Shown here in pieces: positions 43,017-55,100 of a stretch of DNA of 64,000 nt. Within the stretch, counting starts at the first letter, position 1, and every line of letters begins with the position of its first letter. The notes below the pieces were generated by a model. That model ran no database searches and was not told where the DNA came from. It saw only the letters and a program-made list of their open reading frames with translations. The DNA is taken from NCBI GenBank assembly GCA_016490735.1, contig JAEMWC010000396.1, forward strand, positions 348,501 to 412,500, read 5' to 3'. Source of the DNA: Pachyseris speciosa (lineage: Eukaryota; Cnidaria; Anthozoa; Scleractinia; Pachyseridae). Both the position numbers and the translations under genes were made by a program.

Positions 43017-43660
43017 GGTGGAGTACCTAGGGTGGCTCGCATTGATAAGGGAATGGAAAACATGTGGGTTTCCACCATCCAGAGGCTATTAAGGTATAAT
43101 GACGGTGATGATTTAGCAGGCGATAACAGGATTGTTCAAGGAAGTAGTGCCAACCAAAGAATAGAAGCCTACTGGTCAAAGTTAAGGCAAGGTGGAGGCG
43201 GCTGCTGGATGAACTTGTTTAAGGATTTTAGAGATTCTGGTGTCTTTTTAGATGTTGACCCGTTGCTTAAAGAATGCTTAAAGTTTTGTTTATGCCTAAC
43301 TCCGCTCTGTTGCAAAATTGTGGAATATCAAGACACTAAGAGTTGACAAAAACGCAGATGCTCTTGGAGGAAAGCCAGACGTAATGTACTTTGTGCCTGA
43401 AGTATATTCGACCCACAGTTATCTCGTTGATGTCCACCACTGAAGAAGTTGTGGAAGCTTGTAAAACTCTTGTTCGGGGCACAATCCAGAGATTACTCGC
43501 GGGAGTTTGAGGAGCTCGTGGGGTATATAGTCCCCAACCACCGAGTACCACAAAACCCAGAAGAAAGGTTAATGCTTTTTATAGAAATAACAGATAATTT
43601 GAAACGATTAGGATTTGGACGCTGCAGGCCTGTCCACAGCACCCATTATCAAGTATAGCC
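43017..43660 (+). pseudogene. Remnant of an integrase-type (DDE) transposase
   Basis: The first frame (about 43017-43346) reads GVPRVARIDKGMEN, then NQRIEAYWSKLR and WMNLFKDFRDSG. This matches the second half of an integrase-core fold: the Asp in RIDKG and the Glu in QRIEAYW are candidate catalytic residues, 40 positions apart. The reading then shifts frame: KPDVMYFVPEVYSTHSYLV lies at about 43350-43440 and ELVGYIVPNHRVPQNPEE at about 43515-43570, both matching the C-terminal part of the same family. The N-terminal part with the first Asp is missing. The gene is dead and lies inside the heptamer-TIR element. Confidence 0.7.
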
Positions 43661-45217
43661 TAATGATTGCTTTCAAAATATTTAAGGCATCTGGAATGTT
43701 CGGCTGCAGCACGTTGAGATTCCTTGTTGTCACGTTGTAAAGTTACATATACAGAGTTGTGGTCGGAAACATGTCAACATCATATTGCTTTTAGTATGTT
43801 TGTTTGCGTTTCACAAAATAACGTCTTTGAATCGCTGAATTGAAATAAAATTTTATTCAAATGAACTTGGACATCCTTCGAATAATATTTGTACACGCCC
43901 GCTAATGGTCAGCGTGCCACTCAGTTCAGTTCTTACACTTTGTGCCGACTTTTTTATCCTCATTGAACAGGAACACACAACTAATTTTTGATGTCATCGA
44001 ACAATCTTGTCATATCTGTAGGCAGTATGGCACTTGTAGAGGTGACGTCACGCAAGCGCGCCAAGCATCTCATGATTTTTCCATGCACCTCTTGTTTGCG
44101 TCACTACTTCGAGGTTTACCCTAGGAAAGCGTTAAAAAATAGTTTTAATTAGCCCACATAGCATTGATCACTCCCTTAACTGAGACCCTTGTAAGAAAAC
44201 ATGAAACAAACCAAAACTGTATGCAACAAAACTAGCGCATGATTTTAGTTATTTCATTTTCTAAGGAACAGAATGGACTATCTCTTCACCTTATTACTTA
44301 AAAACACCTGTACAACATGTGAGAAATAACAGGTATGGAATGTATACAAATCAGTAGCCGACTGCAGGTGTACATGGTTACTATGTTGGAGTCACAAGTA
44401 AATTCCGGTTTTCAGTCACTATTTTCTTGTTGGAATGCTACCTCTAATTTTGGGTCAAAGAAGACACAAGACATCCTTGCGGGAGGATTTCCCTGTAAAA
44501 TCTTTACAGAGATATTCAGATAGATATTCAGAACAGGTTTAAGTATGAAGAAATATTTGGTTTATCGACAGAATTTATAGGTGAGGGTACCATCCGTAAA
44601 GAGATTCTAGTGCTGAAGTTTTCGTCCTTCGAATTCGCTCTTCCGAAGGGCTAACGCTTGACTGGAACTGACAGCAGGGCAATTTCACATTGATTTCACA
44701 AGGCTATTGCGTGACACTTTAATACGCCGTGCAAAAGTGTCATGATTCAACCTTTTTCCCGTAGAACTAATATTATTCCTTGGTTTGCTTTCAATCTTTT
44801 TTTTTTGTTTTCAAAACTGAGTCGTTTTTATTATTGTCCTTTATTCTCTTGCTTTCCCTTTTTTAAACTCCTTATCGATAGTCTGAATTCAGTTGCACAG
44901 CCTATATGAAAGTAAATTGTCGTTCATCTCAGTCTCTGATGAATTGTTTTATATTAGAAGCTTGTCTCACTCATGAGTACGAAGCGGCTCCAGCTTTGGT
45001 CATCGCGTCGCCGTGTATTTCATTTCATGTTACTTTGTGCATAATAAGCTTAACAGATCCCCAATCCCTTTCCAAAATATCCCCACACTAGAAATAAATA
45101 GACGGGGGAAAGTTATTGAAGTCAGCTTACCTCCTCATCCATTTCCAAAAGTCTGAAATTATGGCTGATATATTAAATATCCACAGTCGGAAATCCCAAA
45201 CCCAAATTCCGAAATCC

Positions 45218-45441
45218 GAAGTCTGAAGTCTGAAGTCTGAAGTCTGAAGTCTGAAGTCTGAAGTCTGAAGTCTGAAGTCTGAAGTCCGAACTCTGAAGTC
45301 TGAAGTCTGAAGTCTGAAGTCTGAAGTCTGAAGTCTGAAGTCTGAAGTCCGAACTCTGAAGTCTGAAGTCTGAAGTCTGAAGTCTGAAGTCTGAAGTCTG
45401 AAGTCTGAAGTCTGAAGTCTGAAGTCTGAAGTCTGAAGTCC
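45218..45441. repeat. GTCTGAA heptamer array, right TIR
   Basis: About thirty copies of the complementary heptamer are present with the same GTCCGAA/CTCTGAA variants as the left array. It belongs to the right TIR of 42453-45456. Confidence 0.95.
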
Positions 45442-45728
45442 CTCCTCGGCTTTCGTACGTTTGAGAGCCACGTTTCGAGATTTCTTTGCCAGTATGGCAG
45501 AAAATTAAACATTGTTTACCTTTTTGGTACAATGTTAACATTAACGAACGGCGCTTACGTATTCTAAGCCAAACAAAAAAGTCGTTTTTGAGCCCATGTC
45601 ACGTTCTCCGAAAGCCAGTTGAAAGCAAGCCGAACCAATGTTTATGTTTATTTAACCTTTGTGATCTGAGAAAATTCTGAACTATTTGGTAACACTAATT
45701 TTTACAAAAGCGCGTGATAGAAAGTTTG

Positions 45729-46014
45729 ATTAAACTTCCTATCTATATGCAGAGAGCATTTCACCGTTTGAATCACTGATTTATCCCAAGTAGAACCGGA
45801 GAAATATATTTTTTTTCATTACTTGCCGTGACACCTCAGAAGACAATAAGAGTTGACAGAATGCCTACGCCGAAAGACAAAAAATTCCAAGCAGAAAAAC
45901 TAGCTAAGAGTACAGAACGCGTCATAGAACCCTTGATTAAACTCCCTATCTATAAGCAGAGAGCATTTCACCATTTGAATCACTGATTTATCCCAATTAG
46001 AACCAGAGGAATAT
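45729..46014. repeat. Direct duplication of about 80 bp, period about 207
   Basis: GATTAAACT(T/C)CCTATCTATA, GCAGAGAGCATTTCACC and TTTGAATCACTGATTTATCC occur in the same order at 45729-45808 and 45936-46014. No function is visible. Confidence 0.7.
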
Positions 46015-46539
46015 TTTCCGGCACTAACCGTGACAGTATTGTGTTACCATTCACGCGCCAAACACACACGCTTGAACACTGAAAGAGCTGAAAACCATGA
46101 AAATCAAATGGTCGCATCGGCTTCTCATGTTTTGCAATCAGAATATATTTTGTGTAAAGAAGCGTTTAAACATATAACAAGCGGTTTCGTCAGTCTCACG
46201 GATGAGCGTTTTAGTGAACATCAAAAATATCTTGTTGTCAAAAATTAATTGTGACGTGACGCAGTCGTGGTCAACGGCAGTGAATACTCGATGAAAGGTT
46301 TTTGCGTGATTGAACAGTTCATTGTGTCGACCCCAATATGTTTTCAACAGAAATGTCTTAAAGCCAATGCTAACTTGGAAAGAATTTAACACAACAAACT
46401 TAGCTGGAAGAACGCGCTGTAGGTATAATCTAAAATAATCAAGACGCTCTATCACACTACGTTACAAGCAACGTTTCGTCAAGGGGTTTCAAAGCTTTCG
46501 GCATAGCAAAGGAAACCCGTTTGGATTGCTTTAAAACAA

Positions 46540-46808
46540 TTAAAAACCCTTTCGTAACTCTTTTGAAACCCGTTGCAAATGCTTTTAAAAACCCTTTAGA
46601 AACCCCGTTTCAAGGAGTTTCATAGCCTTTGGAAACGCTTTGGAAACTCATTAGAAACCCTTTGGAAACCCTTTGGAAACCCTTTTCAAGCCCGGTTTCT
46701 GGAGTTTGAAACCCTTTGGAAACGCTTTGCAAACTCTTTAGAAACCCTTTGGAAAACCCGGTTTCGGGAGTTTGAAACCCTTTGGAAACCCTTTTGAAAC
46801 CCGGTTTC
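46540..46808. repeat. Degenerate minisatellite of GGAAACCCTTT
   Basis: GAAACCCTTTGGAAAC and variants recur across about 270 bp with interspersed CCCGGTTTC. Frames across it give repetitive KGFQRVS-like peptides on the minus strand that are not evidence of a gene. Confidence 0.85.
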
Positions 46809-47026
46809 ACCCAAATTGCCATGTTTCATAAGACGTGTTTTCGTATGGAGAGTCACATTTGCCATCACATTCTTTGTACAAAACAACTGTTTAATGAGAA
46901 AGTTCCTTTCTTGCAGGAAAGGCAAGTGAGGTGATAAATGGCAAAAACTATGCTGTGTAGTAAAGGAGACAATTGGTGGAATGGAAGCTGCTCACTTTCC
47001 CTAGACTTTTCTAAAAAATTCACATA

Positions 47027-47375
47027 CCATAAAAGCACTATTAAGCCCCCCTTCTCTATTAACCCCCCCCCCCCAGCTCCCTCTAATAAGCCCCCTGTCT
47101 GGAAGTCGTTTTTTGTAATAAGCCCCCAATCTCTAATGAGCCCCCCTCCCCCTTTTGGGACATGAGATTTTGTAATAAGTCCCTCCTATTCCCTCTTGCA
47201 AAATCAACTTCATGTGGCCCAGTCGGTTTGTTTTTTTAAAATATATACACCCAGACACATAATACTGATTACTGCTCTTTATTAGATAATAAAACTTCAC
47301 TGTTACAGTAGTTGTTTGAGTTTTATACAAAAACTGTTTTATGACTAAAACAGGGGCTTAATAGAGCTTTTACAG
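47027..47375. repeat. TA-flanked TIR element, CTATTAAGCCCC family, copy 2
   Basis: This 349-bp element is flanked by TA on both sides, with ends like those of 23281-23639 and the shared interior GGGACATGAGATTTTGTAAT. One left-end base change (GCACTATT for GCTCTATT) marks it as an independent old copy. Confidence 0.8.
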
Positions 47376-47441
47376 TATGAAGCTTCTCAAGTTCCTGGGG
47401 GTTTAGTTTCCCATCCATCTTTTGAACATTATGTCAATCAT

Positions 47442-47575
47442 TAGACTGCAAGTAGTCTCTAATTTTGGTGATGGATTGTGGTGTGGGAGGATGTGCAAAA
47501 TTAATTTGCTCGTGCACGTGTATTTCTCCAGACCCACAATCCATCACCAAAATCAGAGACTACTTAGTCTTCTCA
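47442..47575. repeat. Foldback element, GTAGTCTCTAATTTTGG family
   Basis: AGTAGTCTCTAATTTTGGTG at the left pairs with its inverted copy at the right, and GATGGATTGTGG continues the stem. A relative lies at 58103-58222. Confidence 0.75.
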
Positions 47576-48379
47576 GATAAGGACAATAAACCATAGGTCC
47601 CATCTCACAGTGCTTTAACTTGATATTACTCTGTGGGATGTAAAAGTACCACTTCAGATGTAACAAATCTCTGGCAGTCACAACCCCTAGTGTCCGTCCA
47701 AAATTATCCCTGAAAGGCCTCTATGTGGAAAGGATAAGTATGTATGTATGTATTTTTGCAATATTATTGTGTATAAATTTAGAAAATCAACAACCATGAG
47801 ATGGATATGAACACACACATCAGTTTTTTTCACGTGACTGCTTAAACTTTTTATTTCCCCTGTTATTCTGACTTTTTCCATATAATGAGTGTTTCTAATA
47901 ATGACATGTAGAAATGCTCATAGCTAAGAAACAAGACTTAAGCAAAAAGTAATAGAGCTAATCTGGGGGCACTGTCGATTTCAGTTTTCCTCTTTGGAAA
48001 GGTTATGAATGAGGGGACATTTCAGACATATAAAAGTAAGTCTGATGAATGACTGTTACATCCTGATGATAAAGCAAGAGGGACAAGGAATGGACTGCTT
48101 TTGCTACATAAAAACTAACACACCAGGTCAGGGACCAAGGAGACCATTTTAAAGAGGTAGCTGGGCTAAGACATCTGGCCAAGTTCATGTGGTTAAATTC
48201 ATACATTATCCATGTCATCTGGATCTCTAAAAAATCAATCCAAGAAAGAAAGTGGTAGGGCTGTAGCCCTACCAGCCTCTCCCCCTCTGCGGTCCCTGCA
48301 AGTTATTGCCTCACAAACAGCATATCAGTACAGTTGAAGCTCGATTATCCGGATTCGATTATCCGACTGAGCTAACAAG

Positions 48380-48815
48380 CCATCTGGGAGCTGGCTGTTT
48401 TGTTGGTTCATAATGTACCTGTGAGTGGTGAATATATGAGAATGAATATATGAAAATCATATATTTGAACTGCGGATTAATGATTAAACATGTGACTGAT
48501 CATTGCAGTTATGAACACTACTTAAGCAGTAGTGAAAATAAAGCCTGAAAAAAATTCAGGCTTGTACGGGACTCGAACCCACGACCTCTGCGATACTGGT
48601 GCAGCGCTCTACCGACTGAGCTAACAAGCCATCTGGGAGCTGGTTGCTTTAACACTGCGCTGCACCAGTATTGCAGAGGTCGTGGGTTCAAGTCCTGTAC
48701 AAGCCTGAATTTTTTTCAGGCTATATTTTCACTACTGCTTAAGTAGTGTTCATAACTGTGATGATCAGTCACATGTTCAATCATTAATCTGCAGTTCAAA
48801 TATATGATTTTCATA
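48380..48815. mobile_element. Head-to-head pair of tRNA-derived SINEs
   Basis: A minus-oriented copy (48380-48630) and a plus-oriented, 5'-shortened copy (about 48655-48815) face away from each other around a short centre, making an imperfect palindrome of about 150-bp arms. Both have the GCCTGAA hairpin, the ACTACTTAAG hairpin and AAATATATGATTTTCATATA. Just left, 48331-48362, is a stub of another element (AAGCTCGATTATCCGGATTC). Confidence 0.75.
48559..48630 (-). tRNA. tRNA-like domain of a SINE, full cloverleaf
   Basis: The 72 nt fold with a perfect seven-pair acceptor stem (GGCTTGT/ACAAGCC), D arm, five-base anticodon stem with one mismatch and T arm with GGTTCGAGT. The loop CCAGTAT lacks U33. 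It is the best preserved of the copies in this window and most likely marks the family's promoter domain. Confidence 0.5.
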
Positions 48816-49141
48816 TATTCCTTTGAGATAACTATTGTTTACGTCCACCAGCATGGCGGCGATGATGGAACGTGCAAACCACCAATTGTTAGTAATGTAG
48901 GGTCTTGTCAGCCTGTGAAACAAGTCATGGGCATGAGCTATCATGTGGCATGATGCTGAGAACAGGTGTTGGAATACTGCAACACTTTCTTCCACACTTT
49001 GATTAACAAAATAAATAAATAAATAAACAAACAATACAACATTGTTTTGAGAAGATTTATTCTTCGTAAATTTTACAAAACAAAACACTAATAAAGAAAC
49101 TGCTGAGAACACAAGGAAGTTAGCCACAAGTAGAGAGAAGC

Positions 49142-52100
49142 TCAACTCTCTTCAGCTTCCATTGATTCACCCCCAGCCTCTTGTGCAGCTGCATCACCCT
49201 CACCAGTCCCCTGCAATGAAACAACATCCCTGTGTCATTCAAACTTCACAGGTAACCCAACCTTGCAGTAAGGTCAAATCAAGTTTTTTTTTGTTTTAAG
49301 AGCAATTAAGATACATACATAGAAAGAGATATATTCAAGAAAAATGAGGAAAAAAAATCAAAGCAAGGTCAAATCTGACCACTGCTGGCCAGAGATCATT
49401 TCATTACAGGACAGTCAGTGAACTTGTGGAATTCATTAGATAAAGAATTAAAACTGTGTAAAGGTCCTGCAAACTTTAAGAAAGTTTTAAAAACAAAGAT
49501 GGTTAATGAATTTTTAAAACAAGAATAATTTTAACACATAGGTTTAAATTTCTTAAGATATTCTACTGTACATAATTTATTTTTGTTTTACCCTATTTTC
49601 ATTGTATTTTATTTTATCGTATTGTTCACTGAAAAACCTTATTCGGGAGTGTGTTACAAGTTACAAATCAAGTTGCAATCAGCAAGTATGAACATGTAAG
49701 TAAACACCCCCTGGTACAACAAAAGTGGTGGGCTAGGAATCCATTCACGAATGAACTGCTCAAGGGTTCAATTATGATCAGACTGTAAAGATCAAGCCTT
49801 CACTCTTTTATCTGCAATCAAATGATGGTATGTACCGAACAGCCCTGACCCCAGACATGTGTGAAAAATTATGCAAATTTAGGATTCATTTGGTGAATTT
49901 ATTCCAAATCTGTTAGGTTATTATACATTGTATGTTTACCTCTGCTGCTTCTTCCTCCATGGCTACATCACCAGCCTTCATAGAAAAAGAAGTCACACAC
50001 AGTGTTTAATAATACTTCTCAATATGACCCCCTAACCCTAACATACAGTTCATTTGTTTGGAGCCAAGCCTGCAAGAGCAGATGCCTTTTTTTCGGCTTT
50101 TGTTTAACATGTGTCTACTCTCGCAGGCCATTTGGAACCATGCCCTCAAAATAGGGACATTCTTAAAGTGCCCCTAACTCTGGAATTATTTTTTTGCTAA
50201 AATAAATCTTTGCACATGCTCAAAATGCATTGTGCCTTTTTGCACCTTTTTAAAACCAAATCTTGACTTTCTATAGGCTGTAAAAGTTACGAAATCTAGC
50301 TGTCATCTGTCACACAACCGAGCTATTAAGGGACATTGGTCTATTCCCCAGTTGACGTCACAAACTAAGTCTTTGTAAATATGCTTATTCAACTCATTAA
50401 TAATTCATAAAGGAAAAACAAAAGAAATGTTTTATTAATCAATGGTTGTATATCTGATACAACATTCTCCTTATTTACATAAGCTTTTCGTTCGATTTTC
50501 TGTGTTTAAATGTCTTGTACTACAAGAATACTCGATGAATATGAACACAGAATGCCGACGTTGAATAAGTAGTTTACAATATTCGTGTCAGTGTTGTACC
50601 ACATCTACAAACTCTCGGCTTTGCCTCAAGTTTGTAAATAGTGATACAGCACTGCTGCTCATATTGTAAACATTACGTGCCGAACAGTTTGTGACGTCAA
50701 CGGGCAATAGACCCACGCTCCAGCTGACTCGGACCTGTACCAAATGATGCTTACTTTATTGTAAGTCTTGAAGCCCACAAAAAAGTCCAAAGCTAGAAAT
50801 AAAGTCTAAATGTTTTGGGATTAGATACAAAGTATCATATTAGTGGAAAAAATAACTTGGGGTTAGGTGCACTCTAACTGACAAAACAGGGAATGAAAGT
50901 GGCAACCATATTCAATATTAAGTTTACCTCCTCTCCTCTTCTTCTCTTTGTTTGATCAATCCCAGCCAACTAAAACCAGTTAAGGTTTAAAATGAATTCC
51001 TAAGGCCTACATAATTATCACATGTCCTGCTTGTGTATATTAATATCAAGAAGAAAGAATCAAATGCATTACAAGAAACCACTTTGTTGATGGCATGAAG
51101 TGATAAATTGGGTTTTGATAGTTATTGGTAATGATCAAGGGGATTCCACAGTAAACAAAACAACGTGGAGCATAATGGACTGCTGCACTAATCTCACTAC
51201 AGAAGACACCTTGCATTAGAGAATATGATTGCTAATAATATTAAGCACTTTGAGTATTGTGCAAACTTTAATGGGCTTTAAAATTCAGTTTGACAGCTAG
51301 ACATTTTGTGAATTTGTTGTCAAACAGACCATATTTATCAATTGAAAATATGAAGCTTGTGGGATGTGGCATGGAGTGACAAGAATACCTCACAAATTAA
51401 TGTGTCTAGGTAAGCTGAAAGCCACTCATTAGGCACTAAGGCCACATGGTAGCGGGCATTACCCCTAACACATGGCCTCAGTGCCTAATGAGTGGTTTTC
51501 AGATTACCTACGTAGACACATTAATTTGTGAGGTATTCATATTCATTGATTGTTTAAATTAGCTCATTTTTAAAGGTTTTAAATCAACTTAAGATAAACA
51601 GTAAAATAATGTTTTTGTAGCTTTTACTCTGTTAGTGCTTTTGTTTCTGTTAGTTTTAGAATCCTTGACAAAACCCAAAGGTCAGCTGTTTACAACCTGT
51701 GGAGCTTATAAAGTACTGACCTCTGGGTTTTGTCAAGGACTCTAAAACTTGTTTAAATCAAAAGCACTAAAAGAGTAAAAGCTTTACAACCTGTGGAGCT
51801 TATTAAAAAAAAGAAACCTGTGGAGCTTCAAATTTTAGCAAACTACCATTTTTTTTTTATCATGATGATGATGATGATGATGATGACGATGATGGTGACA
51901 TTGATGATAACAATTTAACCTTAACTAAGTTGTGGGTACTGAGGTTTGCCATTTTCCATGTCATCAATAACAACAAAAGGAACAAGTGAAAAGGATACAT
52001 AGGGGGCTACTGCCTCATCACTATGAATGACCAAGTCCTGTCCCTTTCCAACAATGCCAATGGAACAGTTCTACAAAAAATGAATTAAAATAGATGTCAA

Positions 52101-55100
52101 GATTTGTTCAACTTGTATGAAAAGCTGGTTTCGTACTGTAAAAAAAACACCAATCATAATGTATTAATGGGGAAAAACCATAGTACCATCTAAAGTAATT
52201 TGGAACTGAAACACACCCAACCAACACTACTGCCTGATGATGACCAGCATTTCCAGAGAGACATTGTGAAGTATTTGACCACATTATTTTGCAAATGAAG
52301 AAGAAAGCTTTCAATGTGAATCAACCTAGTCCCATAATAAATTGTAAATAAATATGATAGTTAAGATCTCCTAGCAGAATGCAAAGGGATGTTTATCTTC
52401 ATTTTGAACTTATAGTGAAAATGAACTAATCAAAGCATTCTTGTCTCTGGGCTATTACTGTACCTTGCATTGAGTAGTGACATAATTTATCTACAAAAGT
52501 CTGCTGCAGTGTACCTTTGTTGTGAGTTCCTGTTCATTGGGAAGTGTTTCTCTTAATGCTCGTAAACCATGTTTAATTAGCTCCTCAGGCTCACCTTCAG
52601 AACAAATGAACAAACAAACAAACAACTCATCAAAATTTGAGTTTATGGTCATTAGGAATTTACAAAATTTTGATCATTAACCCATTGACTACTGGCTGTT
52701 TTTACGTTTTCGGAGTGATTTTCCACCTATAAATGATGAATAGCAATTTGTGACTCCTCATTTGAAACTACCAGGGAAAAGTGGTGCTGCCTTAAGGCAC
52801 TGGAGGCTCAAGGTTTCTGAAAACGTCATTTTGATGTAGCTATTTTTTATCTGTGAAGCAGAAACAATGGCCTAAGTTTGGTTTGCTTGCGATTTTTGCT
52901 AAGTTTACAGCCATTTTTCATCTTTAGCGGCTGCCTGATGAGCATCATTAAGCGTGACGCTAGCTAAGAGTCCACTTTCTCAAAGAATCGAGCAAGGTGA
53001 TGTACTTTGTTGTCGAATTTGGCTTGTTACTCAATGAACTGGGAATTTGGCCGGTCGGACACTTGGTACCTTTGGGACTCGACTACTGATGAATTTCTCG
53101 ACCTACCGCCGCATATTTTGGAATTTCTGAGCACTGAAGATGACCACAAGCAGGAAATTTTGGCGGTAGGTCGGAGTGACTGTAGACTCAGTTTATATGT
53201 GAAAGAATTGGGGGAAGGAATGGGCGCTGTTAAAAATTCTCGTTAGTTCCCAGCATGCAACGCGCTCAAGATGTTGAAAATGTCAGGAAGGCCCGAATGC
53301 ACTGGAACAAAAGGCTGTATCTACGCTCGGGAGAAGAATATGAACAAAAAAAGTCATTTCTAAGCTAGAACAAGGGCTGAATTTCGTTATGATGGTTGAA
53401 ATTTGGTTTTTGAACGATGATTTCCTTAAAAAACATGAAGGAAAAAAGGGGCATTTTTGTCGTTTCTCTTTGACGTTAAAAACGGCCAGTTTCGTTCTTG
53501 TCCAAACTCAAAAGGCCATATTTGGTAAAAATCACTACGTTTCTTGCATTTATTGGATATCCAAATTTAAAGGACATTCCATTTCGTGCTCACAACTAAC
53601 AGTTAAGGCAATATTCGTGCGATTGAGAAAGTTGCAATGTTTTGAAGCATGGGAGTTTTTTACGGCCGGTTTTGGCCGGCACGGGTGCCAATGGGTTAAC
53701 TGTAACAACATACTTTTTGTGTTTGAAATGTACTAATAACACAATCATTTACCAAATGAATAATTTGTTGTTGTTGTTTTTTATTTAGTTATGCAAACCG
53801 CATACCTGATAAGAGTGGAGGTTACCCCCTTATATAAACAAAGAAGTGTAAGGGTACACAATGTATGTGATGCTGTGAAATGTACTTACAGTAACTATTT
53901 AGTCTGGGATAGGTTATATTAAACATCAGAGAGGCTAGGATGTTTTCAACTGCAATGTTGCTGATGAAGGCTAAAGGTAGTGGAAAATTATAGCTGTTAT
54001 GGTTCAATGTTATCCTTGTTTTTTTCCCTTGGTTTCTTTTTTCTCCTTTTGTATTAAGCTAATTTATTTATTTTTTCACCATAGTTCTTCTAAAAAATGT
54101 AGCTGTAACAGTAAAATAGGTGTAATAAAGATTGTTGTTCATGTTGCCATCGTTGTTGTTTCCCCTAAAGTATGTAGTCTAGACGCATGCACATGTGAGT
54201 TCTGCACATGCAAAGTGACAGTTATCTCATTGTTGCCTTGGAGGCGAAAAAGAAACAAATTCAATGGCCAGTTAAGCACTGAAGTCATTATTTCAAAGAC
54301 TTTGATGAACTCACAATCAGGAAATTCATCCAAGTGTCTTTCAAGATATGTCCTTGCAGACTGTGGAAAAAATTTTAATAATATTTATATTAATAACTTC
54401 ATACCTTCATAACAACTTCCATTCGAGTATGTACTTGAATAGTCACCCTGTATTCTCAATGCTCCCCAAACCAATTGAGTGTTTTTTATGAACACAAGCA
54501 CAATGTTGCTACTAACAATGATATTCGAGCCAGCCTCCTCTTCAAGTTGTTCCATAACAATTTCATAAAATTGAACCAGTATCTACATGTGAATTTCTAA
54601 CAAAAGATTGCTCTGTTTAGCAGTTTCTGTTAAAGATGCTTGCCTGGACCCAACTGTGAACAGGTTTTCTAGTCCTGTGGTAACAATTCAGAGGTTGCGG
54701 ATAAAACTTTAGCATTGCGATAGAGTGCTAAAGTGTAACGTCACAAAATTAGAATTCTTGAAATTGTGGGATTTGTTGAGATTTTCAAAAAGAGTAAGAT
54801 GAAAAATGCTAACTTGCCAAAACTCAGCATTTAAATGCAAATTGGCTCTACACCGTTATGCTCAGCTGACTATATACAAATCCTTCTAAATTTGACTAAA
54901 AATTAGAAGGATTTGTATGGAGTCAGCAGAGCATAATGGTGCTAATATCTCGCTCTCAAACTGTAAGAAAATGCTGATTTGTGGTAAGTAGGTCTTTTTC
55001 ATCGTGTTCTTTCTGAATATCCGAACAAATCCCATAATTTCACAAATTTAGGTTTTGTGATGTCATCACTTTTAATTGGTACTCTATGGAAAAAAGAACT

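Larger units (their letters stand above)
42453..45456. mobile_element. 3.0-kb DNA transposon with heptamer-array inverted repeats
   Basis: Both ends read ACGAAAGCCGAGGAGGGA and then an array of TTCAGAC heptamers. After the arrays, both arms share GGATTTCGGAATT, GGGATTTCCGACT and GGATAT. The left TIR is about 399 bp (42453-42851), the right about 293 bp (45164-45456), the difference being heptamer number. The flanks are ACGTTTGT (42445-42452) and ACGTTTGA (45457-45464), an 8-bp duplication with one mismatch. Inside is a broken integrase-type (DDE) transposase. The 8-bp target recalls hAT, but the transposase is of a different type, so the superfamily is unresolved. Confidence 0.85.

Noticed and set aside
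42465..45445. CRISPR array
   Set aside because: The repeats are contiguous heptamers without spacers, and the genome is eukaryotic.
46610..46925. Minus-strand KGFQRVS repeat protein
   Set aside because: It comes from a degenerate GGAAACCCTTT minisatellite and has no other coding support.
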